A DNA stretch of 64,000 nucleotides, taken from Bin87 sp965243255 (GTDB lineage Bacteria > Chloroflexota > Dehalococcoidia > Lucifugimonadales > UBA3495). The stretch is taken from NCBI GenBank assembly GCA_965243255.1, contig CBDEUH010000004.1, positions 2,790,001 through 2,854,000 on the forward strand, written 5' to 3'. The notes beneath the pieces are model-generated. The model saw only the letters and a program-made list of their open reading frames with translations. It was not told the origin of the DNA and made no database searches. Shown here in pieces: positions 1 to 8,446 of the stretch. Numbering within the stretch: position 1 is the first letter of the stretch; every line of letters begins with the position of its first letter. A program made the position numbers and the translations under genes.

Positions 1-40
1 AAGCACGTGAGGGGAATATAGATATTGGTTTGCTCGTACG

Positions 41-223
41 TTACTTTGGTCCACCATCGCAGGATTTGTCCGCGGTATTCTTCCGGGATGCGGTGACACC
101 AGCGTTCTCCCGGTACAAGGGGTTCAGTCCCGCGTCCGGTACTTCTCCCCAACCGTCTTGCCAGTGTTCCTTGACCCAACGTTCAAAGTCTTCCTGCGTA
201 GTGAGCGTTTCGTCATACTGGAC
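41..223 (-). pseudogene. 3' part of a small gene split by the IS21 element
   Basis: This open frame gives an acidic, Trp-rich C-terminus (QEDFERWVKEHWQDGWGEV near its start) and ends at a TAA. It runs into the left end of the insertion sequence, and its missing 5' part lies on the other side of the element at 2724-2837. Removing the element and one 8-bp target copy rejoins the two pieces, but they are out of register by one base. A run of seven A/T at about 2742-2748 is the likely slip point. The family is not recognised. The rejoined product would be a small protein with one N-terminal membrane segment. Confidence 0.5.
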
Positions 224-260
224 TGTCAAGGGCGGCGCAAAATTGTGCCGGCGGGGCGGA
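216..260. repeat. left end of IS21 element with target duplication
   Basis: The 8-bp target copy TACTGGAC lies at 216-223. The element end starts TGTCAAGGGCGG at 224 and matches the reverse complement of the right end over about 36 bp with a few mismatches, including a shared CCGGCGGGGCGG block. A second inner motif, AAAACTGTACCACC, at about 264-277 also recurs inverted near the right end, as expected for the multiple transposase sites of IS21 ends. Confidence 0.85.
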
Positions 261-316
261 GTAAAACTGTACCACCTGGGCGGTGCCTAACGGCCATGGC
301 CGGGCCCGACGACGTG

Positions 317-1102
317 CTAACCGGCGGCTGTCAGTCCTGGCGGAACTGACCCGACTACGCCCTGCCTGCTGCCCCGGAGGCGATAGCTGTCGCCGTTCAT
401 CTCCAGGATGTGCACGTGGTGGGTGAGACGGTCCAGCAGCGCGCCGGTGAGGCGTTCCGACCCGAAGACTTCGGTCCACTCGTCAAAGGGCAAGTTGGTG
501 GTCACCAGGATGGAGCCCCGCTCGTAGCGTTGGCTGAAGATCTCGAAGAGCAGTTCCGCCCCTGTGTGGGATAGGGGCACGAAACCCAACTCGTCGATGA
601 TGAGCAGCTTGAGCCGGGCCAGCTGGCGTTGCAGGTTGAGCAGCCGGCGCTCGTCCCTGGCTTCCAGCAGTTCGTTGACCAGGGCGGCGGCGGTGGTGAA
701 ACCCACCGACAATCCCCTTTGGCAGGCGGCCAGGCCCAAACCCAGGGCGACGTGGGTCTTGCCGGTGCCGCTGTTGCCGATGGCGATGATGTTTTCGCCC
801 CGCTGGATGTACTCGCACCGAGCCAGTTGCATCACCAGCTGCATATTCACCGAGGGGATGGCCGAGAAGTCGAAGGTGTCCAGGCCCTTGGTGACGGGGA
901 AGCGCGCGGCGCGGATCCGGCGCTGCACCATGCGCTGGTGTCGGTCGGCGAGTTCCATTTCGGTGAGCCGGAGCAAGTAGTCGGGATGGGTGACACCCTC
1001 GGCGGCGCACTCGGCGGCCAGCTTGCCGTACTCTCTCAGGAAGGTGGGCAGCTTCAATTCCCTGAGGTGATGCTCCAGAAGCAGCGTGGCTTGGTCGCTC
1101 AT
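317..1102 (-). CDS. istB: IS21 helper ATPase IstB
   Basis: IstB is the AAA+ ATPase that assembles on target DNA and stimulates the IstA transposase. The 261-residue product has Walker A GNSGTGKTH at residues 109-117 and Walker B LLIIDELG around 167-173, followed by the SERLTGALLDRL region typical of IstB. I chose the ATG at 1102 because it overlaps the istA stop (TCAT on the plus strand, read ATGA on the minus strand), which suggests translational coupling. A longer in-frame extension upstream would read through istA and is unlikely. The C-terminal tail after HHVHILEMNGDSYR is short and variable. Confidence 0.95.
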   Translation of the reverse strand: MSDQATLLLEHHLRELKLPTFLREYGKLAAECAAEGVTHPDYLLRLTEMELADRHQRMVQRRIRAARFPVTKGLDTFDFSAIPSVNMQLVMQLARCEYIQRGENIIAIGNSGTGKTHVALGLGLAACQRGLSVGFTTAAALVNELLEARDERRLLNLQRQLARLKLLIIDELGFVPLSHTGAELLFEIFSQRYERGSILVTTNLPFDEWTEVFGSERLTGALLDRLTHHVHILEMNGDSYRLRGSRQGVVGSVPPGLTAAG

Positions 1103-2601
1103 GCCGCCCTCCTTCCCGACAGCAGGGTCAGGTAATCGCCGGCCTGGGTGGTCCGGACACTGACTTGGGGCAGATGGGGATAGAGCTCCAGGTCCAGGCG
1201 GGGCGGGCGGCCCTCGATGCGGCACAGCAAAAGGTGTTTCACGGAATCAAAGCCCACGGCGCCCAGCCGCAGGGCCTGGCTCACGGCCATATGGACCTCC
1301 GCCTGGGGGAATTCTTCCATCAAGCGAAGCACCCTCACGAATTCCCGCTTGCCCGGCTGCCCCAGCCGGGCTTCCAGGACACCGCGCAGCTTGGCAAAGT
1401 CCGCTGGCAGCTCCCATCCTTGCAATGGCGCCGCCTGGTCCAGGGCGCCGGTCTTCCGCTCCAGCAGCGGCAGGTAGTGGATGGGGTCGAAAACGAAATC
1501 CTCCTGCTCGTAGGAGCGAGGATGTCGGGCGATGACTTGGGCGCCGCAGCTGATCACCACCTGGTCCACGTAGCCCTTGACCAGCACCTCACGGTGTCCG
1601 TAGGCCACCGGCACCGAGTAGTCATTGGTGCGGTAGCGCACCAGGGACAGCGAGCTGACCCGGCTGGCCTGCTGGTCGCAGGCCTCATAGGCCGCGGCCG
1701 GCAACGGCGCCAACGCCTCCAGGTCCCGCTCCATTCGCTGGCCGATGGTCTCCTTGTGGCCTCTGAGCACGGCGTCCATCCGCTCCAGGCACTTCCGCTC
1801 CAGGTGGATATTCAACGCCGCGAAACTCTCCGCTCGTGGCACCGGCACCAGGAAATTGCGCCGGGCGTAGCCCACCGTCCCCTCCACACTCCCCTTGTCA
1901 TTTCCCTGTCCGGGGCGACCGAACCGGTCCTCGAACAGGTAGTGGGACTGCAACTCGGTGAATGCTCTCGTGCGCTGGCGCCGACCACTTCCCAGTATCC
2001 TGGCCACCGCCAGCTTCGTATTGTCGTACAGGATGCTCTGAGGCACGCCGCCCAGGAAAGCGAAGGACGACACGTGGCCATCGAGAAAAGCCTCGGTGGT
2101 CTCACCGGGATAGGCCTTCACGAAGCTGCCGTCGCTGTGGGGCAGGTCCAGCACGAAGTAGTGCATCTTGCGCTCCACTCCGCCGATCACCGCCATTGCC
2201 TCGCCGAAGTCGCACTGGGCGTGGCCCGGGCCATGGCTCAACGGCACGAACATTTCCCCCACCTGCCGCCGGCGCTCCCTGACGTAGTCCTTCACTATGG
2301 TGTACCGGCCACCGAAGCCATGCTCGTCCCTCAACCGCTCAAAGATGCGCTTGGCGGTGTGGCGCTGCTTCCGGTGAACCCGCCGGTCCGCCTCCAGTAT
2401 GGCGTCAATTACTTCGGCGAAGGGCTCTATCTTCGGCTTGCGCGGCGGCCTCTGCCGCGTGTAGCCCTGGGGCGTCGCATTGGCCAGCATCTTGCGCACC
2501 GTGTCCCGGTGCACCCCGAACACCCGTGCGGCTTCCCTGACGCTCATCCCCTCCACCAGGCAGGCTCGGCGAACCCGATAATACATCTCCACGGAAAACA
2601 T
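1099..2601 (-). CDS. istA: IS21 transposase IstA
   Basis: IstA is the DDE transposase of IS21 elements. The 500-residue protein starts with a helix-turn-helix (SVREAARVFGVHRDTVRKML, residues 20-39) that would bind the element ends. It then has an RNase-H-fold catalytic core with D131 (QCDFGEA), D193 (LYDNTKL) and E240 (KGSVEGTVGY). A C-terminal Mu-transposase-like beta-barrel region (RYRTNDYSVPV) follows. Length and motif spacing are normal for the family. The start lies about 120 bp inside the right end of the element. Confidence 0.96.
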   Translation of the reverse strand: MFSVEMYYRVRRACLVEGMSVREAARVFGVHRDTVRKMLANATPQGYTRQRPPRKPKIEPFAEVIDAILEADRRVHRKQRHTAKRIFERLRDEHGFGGRYTIVKDYVRERRRQVGEMFVPLSHGPGHAQCDFGEAMAVIGGVERKMHYFVLDLPHSDGSFVKAYPGETTEAFLDGHVSSFAFLGGVPQSILYDNTKLAVARILGSGRRQRTRAFTELQSHYLFEDRFGRPGQGNDKGSVEGTVGYARRNFLVPVPRAESFAALNIHLERKCLERMDAVLRGHKETIGQRMERDLEALAPLPAAAYEACDQQASRVSSLSLVRYRTNDYSVPVAYGHREVLVKGYVDQVVISCGAQVIARHPRSYEQEDFVFDPIHYLPLLERKTGALDQAAPLQGWELPADFAKLRGVLEARLGQPGKREFVRVLRLMEEFPQAEVHMAVSQALRLGAVGFDSVKHLLLCRIEGRPPRLDLELYPHLPQVSVRTTQAGDYLTLLSGRRAA

Positions 2602-2686
2602 CCATCACACCTTCCACAGGCTGAAAATCAGCCCTATGGAAAGCGGCGGGTGGTACAGTTTTCAACCGCCCCAATTCAGCGATCGA

Positions 2687-2731
2687 GCCGCCCCGCCGGT
2701 ACATTTTCTCTCCGCCATTCACATACTGGAC
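2687..2731. repeat. right end of IS21 element with target duplication
   Basis: Read on the minus strand this end begins TGTGAATGGCGGAG and shares the CCGGCGGGGCGG block with the left end. The target copy TACTGGAC follows at 2724-2731. The duplication could be read as up to 10 bp (CATACTGGAC) because two further bases also match by chance or by overlap with the element end. Confidence 0.85.
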
Positions 2732-2837
2732 CTCGCCGTCCAAAAAAATCCAAGGCCCAGAACGCCAGTGCAACCCCGACGATGGACACGGCGGCAATCC
2801 CTAAGATGATGAATTTGGGGCCGGTCAATCTTGGCAT
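2724..2837 (-). pseudogene. 5' part of the small membrane-protein gene split by IS21
   Basis: An ATG at 2837, preceded by an AAGGATG stretch, opens a frame that encodes a short basic head and one hydrophobic segment (FIILGIAAVSIVGVALAFWAL), after which the insertion sequence begins. The downstream half is at 41-223. With six rather than seven T in the run just before the insertion point, the two halves would read as one protein of about 95 residues with a single N-terminal membrane anchor. It lies 63 bp downstream of the LRR gene in the same direction. Confidence 0.5.
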
Positions 2838-2899
2838 GATGATTCATCCTTGCGGCCGCGGTATGCCGCTTGTCATGGTAGCCAGAATGTGGAGGGACC

Positions 2900-5053
2900 C
2901 TAGTTGCAGAACGGCAGACCCAGTTGCGGCAAGTCGCTGTCGCTGATGGCGCGTAAGCCGCTGGGGATGCATCCAGTGAACTGATTGCCGCTCAGGTTCA
3001 GCGCCATCGAACTGGGCAGCTTTTCCAATTCTGCCGGTATCTCGCCGGTCAGCCGGTTCTGTTTGAGGTGCAGTCCTCTGAGTTTGACCAAGTTGCCCAG
3101 TTCTGGCGGTATGGACCCTGTGAACGCGTTTCCATGGAGATGGACCTCGCGCAGTTTCACCAAGTTGCCGAGCTCCGGCGGTATCGGGCCAGTCAGACCG
3201 CTGTCGACAATTTCCAGCGTTTCCAAGTTTCCCAGTTGCCCCAACTCACCCGGCATGGCGCCGTTCAGACGGTTGTTGGTGAGGTTCAGCCAATTGAGCT
3301 TGGTCAGGTTGCCCAACTCCGGCGATATTTCACCGCGCAGTCCGTTCTCCGGTAGCCAGAGATGTATGACGCGGCCGCGCCCATCGGTTCTTACGCCATG
3401 CCATTCGCCGAGAGGGGCGTCGCTCAGCCAGTTGCTATTGTTGATCCAATCTTCTCCTCCCGTGGCATGATAGAGAGCCGTCAACGCGGGTCGGTCGGAG
3501 AACGTCGTTTGATCTGATCCGTCACCGCAGAACGGCAATCCCAAGTTCCCCACGTCGTGACCGGGAACGTTCTGCAAAGCTGAGGGTACGCACCCCGTAA
3601 ACTGGTTGCCTTGGAGAAGCAATCCTTCCAGATAAGGGAGGTTGCCCAACTCCGGCGGTATCGCCCCAGTCAATTGGTTGCCGTGGAGCCACAAGTCCCC
3701 CAGATTAGTGAGGTTGCCCAGTTCTGGCGGTATCACTCCCGTCAATTGGTTACCTTCGAGAAGCAACCCCTCCAGATAAGTGAGGTTGCCCAACTCCGGC
3801 GGTATCGCCCCAGTCAACTGGTTGCCTTGGAGCCACAACCCCTCCAGATAAGTGAGGTTGCCCAGTTCTGGCGGTATCACTCCCGTCAATTGGTTACCTT
3901 GGAGAAGCAATCCTTCCAGATAAGTGAGGTTGCCCAACTCCGGCGGTATCGCCCCAGCCAACTGGTTATTGCCGAGCCACAACCCATCCAGGTAAGTGAG
4001 GTTGCCCAGCTCTGGCGGTATTTCTTCACTGAGTCGGTTGTGGGAGAGACTCAAACTCTCCAAGTTGGTAAGGTTGCCCAGCTCCGGCGGGATTCCTCCG
4101 CTGAGTCGGTTACTGGAGAGATTTAAACTCTTCAAGTTGGTAAGGTTGCCCAACTCCGGCGGGATTCCTCCGCTGAGTTGGTTGTTGCTGATCGTGATGC
4201 TATGTAGATTACGAAGGGCGCCGATTTCCGCCGGTATCTCACCAGTCAGGTCGTTATTGAAAAGATGCAGGGTATGCAGATTGGTGAGCTCGCCCAATTC
4301 TGCAGGCACCTCCCCAGTCAGGTTGTTATAGTCGAGCCTCAGTATTTGTAGATTAGCAAGGCTACTAATCCCTGGCGGGATCGAACCTGTAAGCCAGTTG
4401 TCAATGAGAGCCAATTCGGTGACGCGACCGCTGTCGTCGGTGATTACGCCGTGCCATTCATTAAGCAGGGCATCGCTAGTCCAATTGTCGTTGTTGTCCC
4501 AATTTTCGCCGTGCGTAGCGTCGTAAAACGCGACCAGTGCCTCACGATCAATATCTACAGGCTCACAAGCAACCCCATTTCCGTCGGAGTCAAGATCTGG
4601 ACGATATATCGGGCTACCTTGCGACACTCCGCCGGGATAGTCCGCCTGCACGGTGCCGCAGTTTGGGTACAGACTGACATAGTCGACCTTTGGTGGTTGT
4701 GTAGGCGTAGGGGTTGGCTCCGATGTAGGTTTCGGCGTCGGCGTCGGCGCCGGCGGAGGAGTGGGAGTAGGCGGCGTGGACACCGCCGTGGCCTGCACGG
4801 TGGCTGACGGAGTTGGTAAGGCGACGGTAGCCTGTGCTTTCGCATTCGTCTCTGATGTTGGTGACGGACCTGCGGTGGAAGGGACATCCGCTGAAAAGGG
4901 CGTGCAGGCAACGGCACCAACGATCAGCAGCGTCATCGCGGCGGCTCGTGGCAGACGGCGATGCCGTAGCGTGGCCATTGCGATGCGCCATGAAAGAGGG
5001 CAACGGAGCGACGGCGTTGGCGAGGCCGCACCACCGTGTGGTAACATACGCAT
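2900..5053 (-). CDS. secreted LRR lipoprotein with Excalibur domain
   Basis: The start at 5053 is set by an AAGGAGGTG ribosome binding site seven bases upstream; the open frame extends further but lacks such a signal. The 717-residue product has a basic N-terminus, a hydrophobic stretch and a lipobox-like VGAVAC ending at Cys50. A Thr/Pro linker follows, then an Excalibur-type calcium-binding motif (DLDSDGNGVACE, about 154-165). Two leucine-rich blocks come next, of about 12 and 6 repeats of 24 residues with the plant-type core IPPELGNLTxL. Each block is capped by a similar N-cap (NWDNNDNW / DWINNSNW) and a Cys cap (TGCVPSAL / TGCIPSGL ... GLPFC). It is probably a surface adhesion or ligand-binding protein; no enzyme domain is seen. 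Confidence 0.9.
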   Translation of the reverse strand: MRMLPHGGAASPTPSLRCPLSWRIAMATLRHRRLPRAAAMTLLIVGAVACTPFSADVPSTAGPSPTSETNAKAQATVALPTPSATVQATAVSTPPTPTPPPAPTPTPKPTSEPTPTPTQPPKVDYVSLYPNCGTVQADYPGGVSQGSPIYRPDLDSDGNGVACEPVDIDREALVAFYDATHGENWDNNDNWTSDALLNEWHGVITDDSGRVTELALIDNWLTGSIPPGISSLANLQILRLDYNNLTGEVPAELGELTNLHTLHLFNNDLTGEIPAEIGALRNLHSITISNNQLSGGIPPELGNLTNLKSLNLSSNRLSGGIPPELGNLTNLESLSLSHNRLSEEIPPELGNLTYLDGLWLGNNQLAGAIPPELGNLTYLEGLLLQGNQLTGVIPPELGNLTYLEGLWLQGNQLTGAIPPELGNLTYLEGLLLEGNQLTGVIPPELGNLTNLGDLWLHGNQLTGAIPPELGNLPYLEGLLLQGNQFTGCVPSALQNVPGHDVGNLGLPFCGDGSDQTTFSDRPALTALYHATGGEDWINNSNWLSDAPLGEWHGVRTDGRGRVIHLWLPENGLRGEISPELGNLTKLNWLNLTNNRLNGAMPGELGQLGNLETLEIVDSGLTGPIPPELGNLVKLREVHLHGNAFTGSIPPELGNLVKLRGLHLKQNRLTGEIPAELEKLPSSMALNLSGNQFTGCIPSGLRAISDSDLPQLGLPFCN
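3641..4072. repeat. 144-bp tandem superrepeats inside the LRR gene
   Basis: The block GTTGCCCAAC recurs at 3641, 3785 and 3929, exactly 144 bp apart, so the DNA repeats as pairs of 72-bp LRR units (one GAIPPE unit and one GVIPPE unit). Sequence within the pairs is nearly identical, including silent sites, which points to recent duplication or gene conversion. Confidence 0.9.
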
Positions 5054-5192
5054 CAGTTCACCTCCTTGGGTGACTGCTCGGTCGCCGGCGTAGTGCAAAG
5101 ACCCGGCGGCCGATGTTTTGGCAGGGGAGAGGGAACCGTCCACGGGCCGTCGCCGCGCACTGGCACCTCCCTTGCGGTCAGGATAGGCACTT

Positions 5193-5324
5193 GCGATAGC
5201 GACCAGCGTCCCGAGAAGCGTAAGCCCCGCAAGAGAGGCATGAAGCCTCATCCCGTAATGGCTTACGGGGGATGGAGCATCCCCGCTTCAGGGGAAGGGG
5301 ACGAGCCACGCTCGTCGCTATCGC
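5193..5324. repeat. inverted-repeat element with internal palindromes
   Basis: Arms of 17 bp with one mismatch (GCGATAGCGAC at 5193-5203 facing GTCGCTATCGC at 5314-5324, extended by AGCGT/ACGCT) enclose a chain of small hairpins. These are GAGGC/GCCTC at about 5235-5249, CCCGTAA/TTACGGG at 5252-5269, GGGATG/CATCCC and CCCC/GGGG up to 5294. It lies in the 485-bp gap upstream of the LRR gene, where no other gene is seen. No clear target duplication flanks it. It could be a MITE-like element or a structured leader. Confidence 0.5.
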
Positions 5325-5538
5325 GCCGCAACTGTACGCCAAGCACGATAGTTTTGCAACACTAAGAATCCGAATCTGCCTGCGGCCACCCAGGATTCAA
5401 CGCGCCGTGCGCGCTTAGTCCTATAATTCGGTTGCACGGGAAGTGGTCGGATAAGCCTTTCCCACTTTCAGTAGAAGCCCTGGATTTGGCCCTGTACCTT
5501 GCCAATTCGAATGTCAACAGCCCCTAGTCTTCCTGGGC

Positions 5539-6069
5539 CTAATTGACGGTAATGTGGGCACGCTCCGTTGGCTCTTGAAGGCAGTGATGGAGGTGGATTC
5601 ACCATCTGGCGTCGGTGCCTTCCCCGACCAAGTTAAGCGGTTCCAATATTCCATCGGACCGGTACTGCTCCAGTGCTGCGAAGTGTTCAGAATTTTTGGC
5701 ATCAATCTCGCCTACGACGGCATGGTAGACCGGAGTGCCCCCTTCCGCAAAAAGCTTGATGTAGACCACGACGAGCCCGATGCCGTCCTGCACAAAACGG
5801 ATATTTATGCCGAAGTGGTGCTTGCCTCTGCTTGGCCACCCGCAAGATGGCGGCTCTCGCGGGGCACTACCCACGAAGTGGAAATAGTCGTCGGACTGAC
5901 CGAGGATGATTTCATTCACCAACGGCCGGAAGCAGTGAAGTCCCACTTCCGCACGGCGTAAGCATAGCCAATCTTGGCGATGAATCGGGCGAACCGGTAG
6001 GGTTCCACCCTGATAGCGCGCCGCCTGTTCGGGGCTCATATACCCCGCTAGACCCAACCTAGATTGCAC
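5539..6069 (-). pseudogene. degraded gene of unknown family
   Basis: The minus-strand frame from 6069 to 5599 reads like protein (AEGGTPVYHAVVGEIDAKN, then FAALEQYRSDGILEPLNLVG). It stops at a TGA and continues in the same frame as IHLHHCLQEPTERAHITVN to a TAG at 5539. The interior stop suggests a recently broken gene. The 5' end is uncertain; an ATG lies at about 6039 (MSPEQAARYQ). The plus strand also has an overlapping open frame of 135 codons, which I judge the less likely product. No domain recognised. Confidence 0.35.
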
Positions 6070-6280
6070 CCATGCCCATCCCGGCCTAACCCCAGCATTC
6101 TCATCACTCGGCTAGGATAAACCCTCGTGGATAAATTGCGCAATTGGGGGCACTGACAGGTGCCGTTTCCTTCTGCGGAATAACCGTTTCATTTGACCGG
6201 ATCAACCAGGCCTCCGATGGACATCCCCACACATTAGCCTATCGTTTTGGCGTACCGATACGCTTTAGGCGCAACCAACA

Positions 6281-7219
6281 TCAAAACGGCAAGTCATCAA
6301 CTGCCGTTGAGCCGTAATGGTCGTGTTCCGCCACCATCCTCTCGAACATTGTTCTTAGCTCCGGAATAATTGTGTCGGTGAAATGCGATTCGGACGCAAA
6401 CCGGTATTCGAGCAATCCAGTCAATTCGTCGAATATCCTTGACCCCGTGTTGACGTCTCCAGCGACGACCCGTGAATATGCGGCGACACCCATTTCATAG
6501 ATCCATGGGTATGTGTTTCGCATGCTGCCTATAGACGCGATAAAGCCGTAGGGACCTTGGCTTTCTAGGGCCATCCGGTGAATGGCGACGCTCCAACGGC
6601 TTGCTGTTGGTCGTCCGGCTCGGTTGCCTGCTTCAACCAACCGAACAATTTCGTTACTATTGTTGTGTACTGCACCGCTGATATCCTCCAACAAAGGCAA
6701 CAAATTCTGCGCCCCGCTGCTGTTCGGGTCTCCGGCACCACGCAAAGCTTGGAGGTCCAAGGTTACCGAAATCGGCGTTTCTAGCGTAGAAGGCTCCTCT
6801 TGGAGGAACTCTATTTGGCGCGCTATCTCTTCCGTCGCCTCAGCAGCCCCATTGAGGTCCAGTTCGTAACGAACCGTGCGCGCCGTGGCTACATCAAAAG
6901 GAATCGCCTCGCCTTTTCTTATCAACTGGACAAAAGGCCTTCGGATTGCGTGGCGAATGGCCAGCTCGTAAAACACGTTGGGATTGTGGCCAGTCAAGTC
7001 GGCAACCACCAGAGGACTTTCGACGATCCGTTCTATCACTTGGCTGGCAATGATGCCCGGCTCGGCTATCTCGTCAGCCCGAACTGCTTTCATACCGAAC
7101 CTGGATGCGGCCGGCCTCACTATGTGCCTCAGGACTTGATCGGAGTCTTCTCGAACAGAGGTGCCTGCTTCGCCAATCGGAGCAATAAAGAAGCAAACTT
7201 CGTCAACGACGTGTTCCAT
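6281..7219 (-). CDS. nucleoside deoxyribosyltransferase/TIR-like protein
   Basis: The ATG at 7219 has GAGGA seven bases upstream. The 312-residue protein opens with VCFFIAPIGEAG, followed by a conserved region around SDQVLRHIVRPAASRF, ADEI, PLVVADLTGHNPNVFYELA and RHAIRRPFVQLI. This is the signature of a Rossmann-like family related to nucleoside 2-deoxyribosyltransferases and TIR/NADase folds, often found beside defence or signalling genes. The C-terminal half (about residues 160-312) is helical and unassigned. Substrate unknown. The gene stands alone upstream of other minus-strand accessory genes, with about 130 bp between it and the next. Confidence 0.65.
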   Translation of the reverse strand: MEHVVDEVCFFIAPIGEAGTSVREDSDQVLRHIVRPAASRFGMKAVRADEIAEPGIIASQVIERIVESPLVVADLTGHNPNVFYELAIRHAIRRPFVQLIRKGEAIPFDVATARTVRYELDLNGAAEATEEIARQIEFLQEEPSTLETPISVTLDLQALRGAGDPNSSGAQNLLPLLEDISGAVHNNSNEIVRLVEAGNRAGRPTASRWSVAIHRMALESQGPYGFIASIGSMRNTYPWIYEMGVAAYSRVVAGDVNTGSRIFDELTGLLEYRFASESHFTDTIIPELRTMFERMVAEHDHYGSTAVDDLPF

Positions 7220-7354
7220 AATGGTCCTCGAACCCACACGATTCTTGCGGCGATTGCACGCCCTGCTAGGTGCCCGGGAGTGAATACGCGCTAGGGCGGC
7301 CAGTGTGCTACAGTATCGCCGCTAATGCGAGGTTGGCCAAGCCCTGGGATGTCA

Positions 7355-7765
7355 TTAGTTGATAAACCTCGCTACGAGTAGAGCCAAGCTACTAACGGCC
7401 GCAATCGTAGCTGCAGCGGCACCCCAAACAGCAACGGATTGTTGTCGTAGCCAATGCCGGACAGGATATTCCAACTGATAGAGCCTATCTACACCCTTTG
7501 GCGAGATTCCGTCATGCCCGGACCACGCTCCCATTCGCTTTCCATCGTCTGCTACCACCGGCAGCACATACCCATTGTCCATCAAATCCCTCAACAGCCA
7601 AGTGGCTGCACCGCCGTGTTCGTCATCCACCGTGCCGAAGTATTGTATCCATTCTTCCCTGCCCTGGCCTGCGCTAAGGTTTTTTGGTCCCGTTGAGGCA
7701 AACCTCAATAAGGCGAGCTCCAACTCTCGGACTGGCAGTCTCTTCGACCTGCTCAACTCATTCAT
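7355..7765 (-). CDS. hypothetical protein with C-terminal membrane anchor
   Basis: A 136-residue product if the ATG at 7765 is used; a TTG at 7783 overlapping the previous stop is the alternative. The first 90 residues look like a small globular, possibly winged-helix domain (LPVRELELALLRFAS, WLLRDLMDNGYVLPV, GISPKGVDRLYQLEY). A single hydrophobic segment (WGAAAATIAAVSSLALLVARF) ends the protein. It follows the lipoprotein gene almost without gap, so the two are probably co-transcribed. Function unknown. Confidence 0.6.
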   Translation of the reverse strand: MNELSRSKRLPVRELELALLRFASTGPKNLSAGQGREEWIQYFGTVDDEHGGAATWLLRDLMDNGYVLPVVADDGKRMGAWSGHDGISPKGVDRLYQLEYPVRHWLRQQSVAVWGAAAATIAAVSSLALLVARFIN

Positions 7766-7779
7766 GGTATCGCTCTCTG

Positions 7780-8277
7780 TCAAAAGGCGATGCTGGTGTC
7801 CAGATCAAGGTCAATTTGGTCAACCGGCACTACAAATCGGAGCACCTCAGTTCCGCGCACGTAGAACAGGAAAGGCGCTGTAGCGGTGGCCGTGATCTTG
7901 ACGTTCGGAGTCTGCCCGGTCGAAACCGTGAACGAAAACGCAGCGACGTTGGTGACGACGGCCTGGTCGTCCTGAAACTCCACGTCGGCTACATCCCACG
8001 CTATCCCAGCCCCAATGCTCTCGACCAGGTCTGACTCGGGGACGACCTCCAGCGATGCATTCAGGTTGATCAACTGCTCGGCAAGGGAAGCTACCAGGGA
8101 TTGACCGTTGGCGCTGATGTAATTTGCTACGACCTCTCGCGGGTCAGGTTGGGGCTCCGGTTCACTGCCACAGGCGATGGTGCCGGCTGACACCAGGGCG
8201 ACAATGCCAACGATAAAGACGGCAAGCATTCCCCGATTTCGAGGTCTCGACAGCGGCCTGGGCCTGATGTAACGCAC
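7780..8277 (-). CDS. small lipoprotein, unknown function
   Basis: A GTG start at 8277 has GGAGGA seven bases upstream. The 165-residue protein has a basic head, a hydrophobic stretch and a lipobox-like ending SAGTIAC, then a Pro-rich linker (SEPEPQPDP). The mature part has a helical section (REVVANYISANGQSLVASLAEQ) and beta-rich segments (KITATATAPFLFYV). It is probably anchored on the outer face of the membrane. Its stop overlaps a possible TTG start of the next gene. No family recognised. Confidence 0.65.
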   Translation of the reverse strand: MRYIRPRPLSRPRNRGMLAVFIVGIVALVSAGTIACGSEPEPQPDPREVVANYISANGQSLVASLAEQLINLNASLEVVPESDLVESIGAGIAWDVADVEFQDDQAVVTNVAAFSFTVSTGQTPNVKITATATAPFLFYVRGTEVLRFVVPVDQIDLDLDTSIAF

Positions 8278-8446
8278 AGCTTATCCTCCGCAGCGGCTGC
8301 AATTTTGAGCCGGACGCCCAGACGTCCGGCTCGCTGCATTATACCAAAGCCTCCCAGCAGACGCGGGAGCAAAGCTCCGAACTGGAGTCTGAAATTCTGC
8401 AGCCGCTAAGTTGCCCACTATTTCGCGGGCTCTCACCTTGCCATGA

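Larger units (their letters stand above)
224..2723 (-). mobile_element. complete IS21-family insertion sequence
   Basis: The element is about 2.5 kb with imperfect terminal inverted repeats beginning TGT and ending ACA. It is flanked by an identical 8-bp direct repeat (TACTGGAC at 216-223 and 2724-2731). It carries istA and istB in the family's order, with an ATGA stop/start overlap. Both reading frames are full length with intact catalytic motifs, so the element looks recent and possibly active. It sits in a small membrane-protein gene, the halves of which remain on either side. Confidence 0.95.

Noticed and set aside
1165..2946. 593-codon plus-strand open frame opposite istA
   Set aside because: Antisense to istA, His/Gln/Arg-rich composition typical of a shadow frame.
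3600..4200. Regular repeats considered as a CRISPR array
   Set aside because: The 72/144-bp repeats are contiguous LRR codons inside one reading frame, without spacers.
5554..5961. 135-codon plus-strand frame
   Set aside because: The opposite strand reads more like protein (apart from one internal stop); neither is certain, so only the minus-strand pseudogene is listed.
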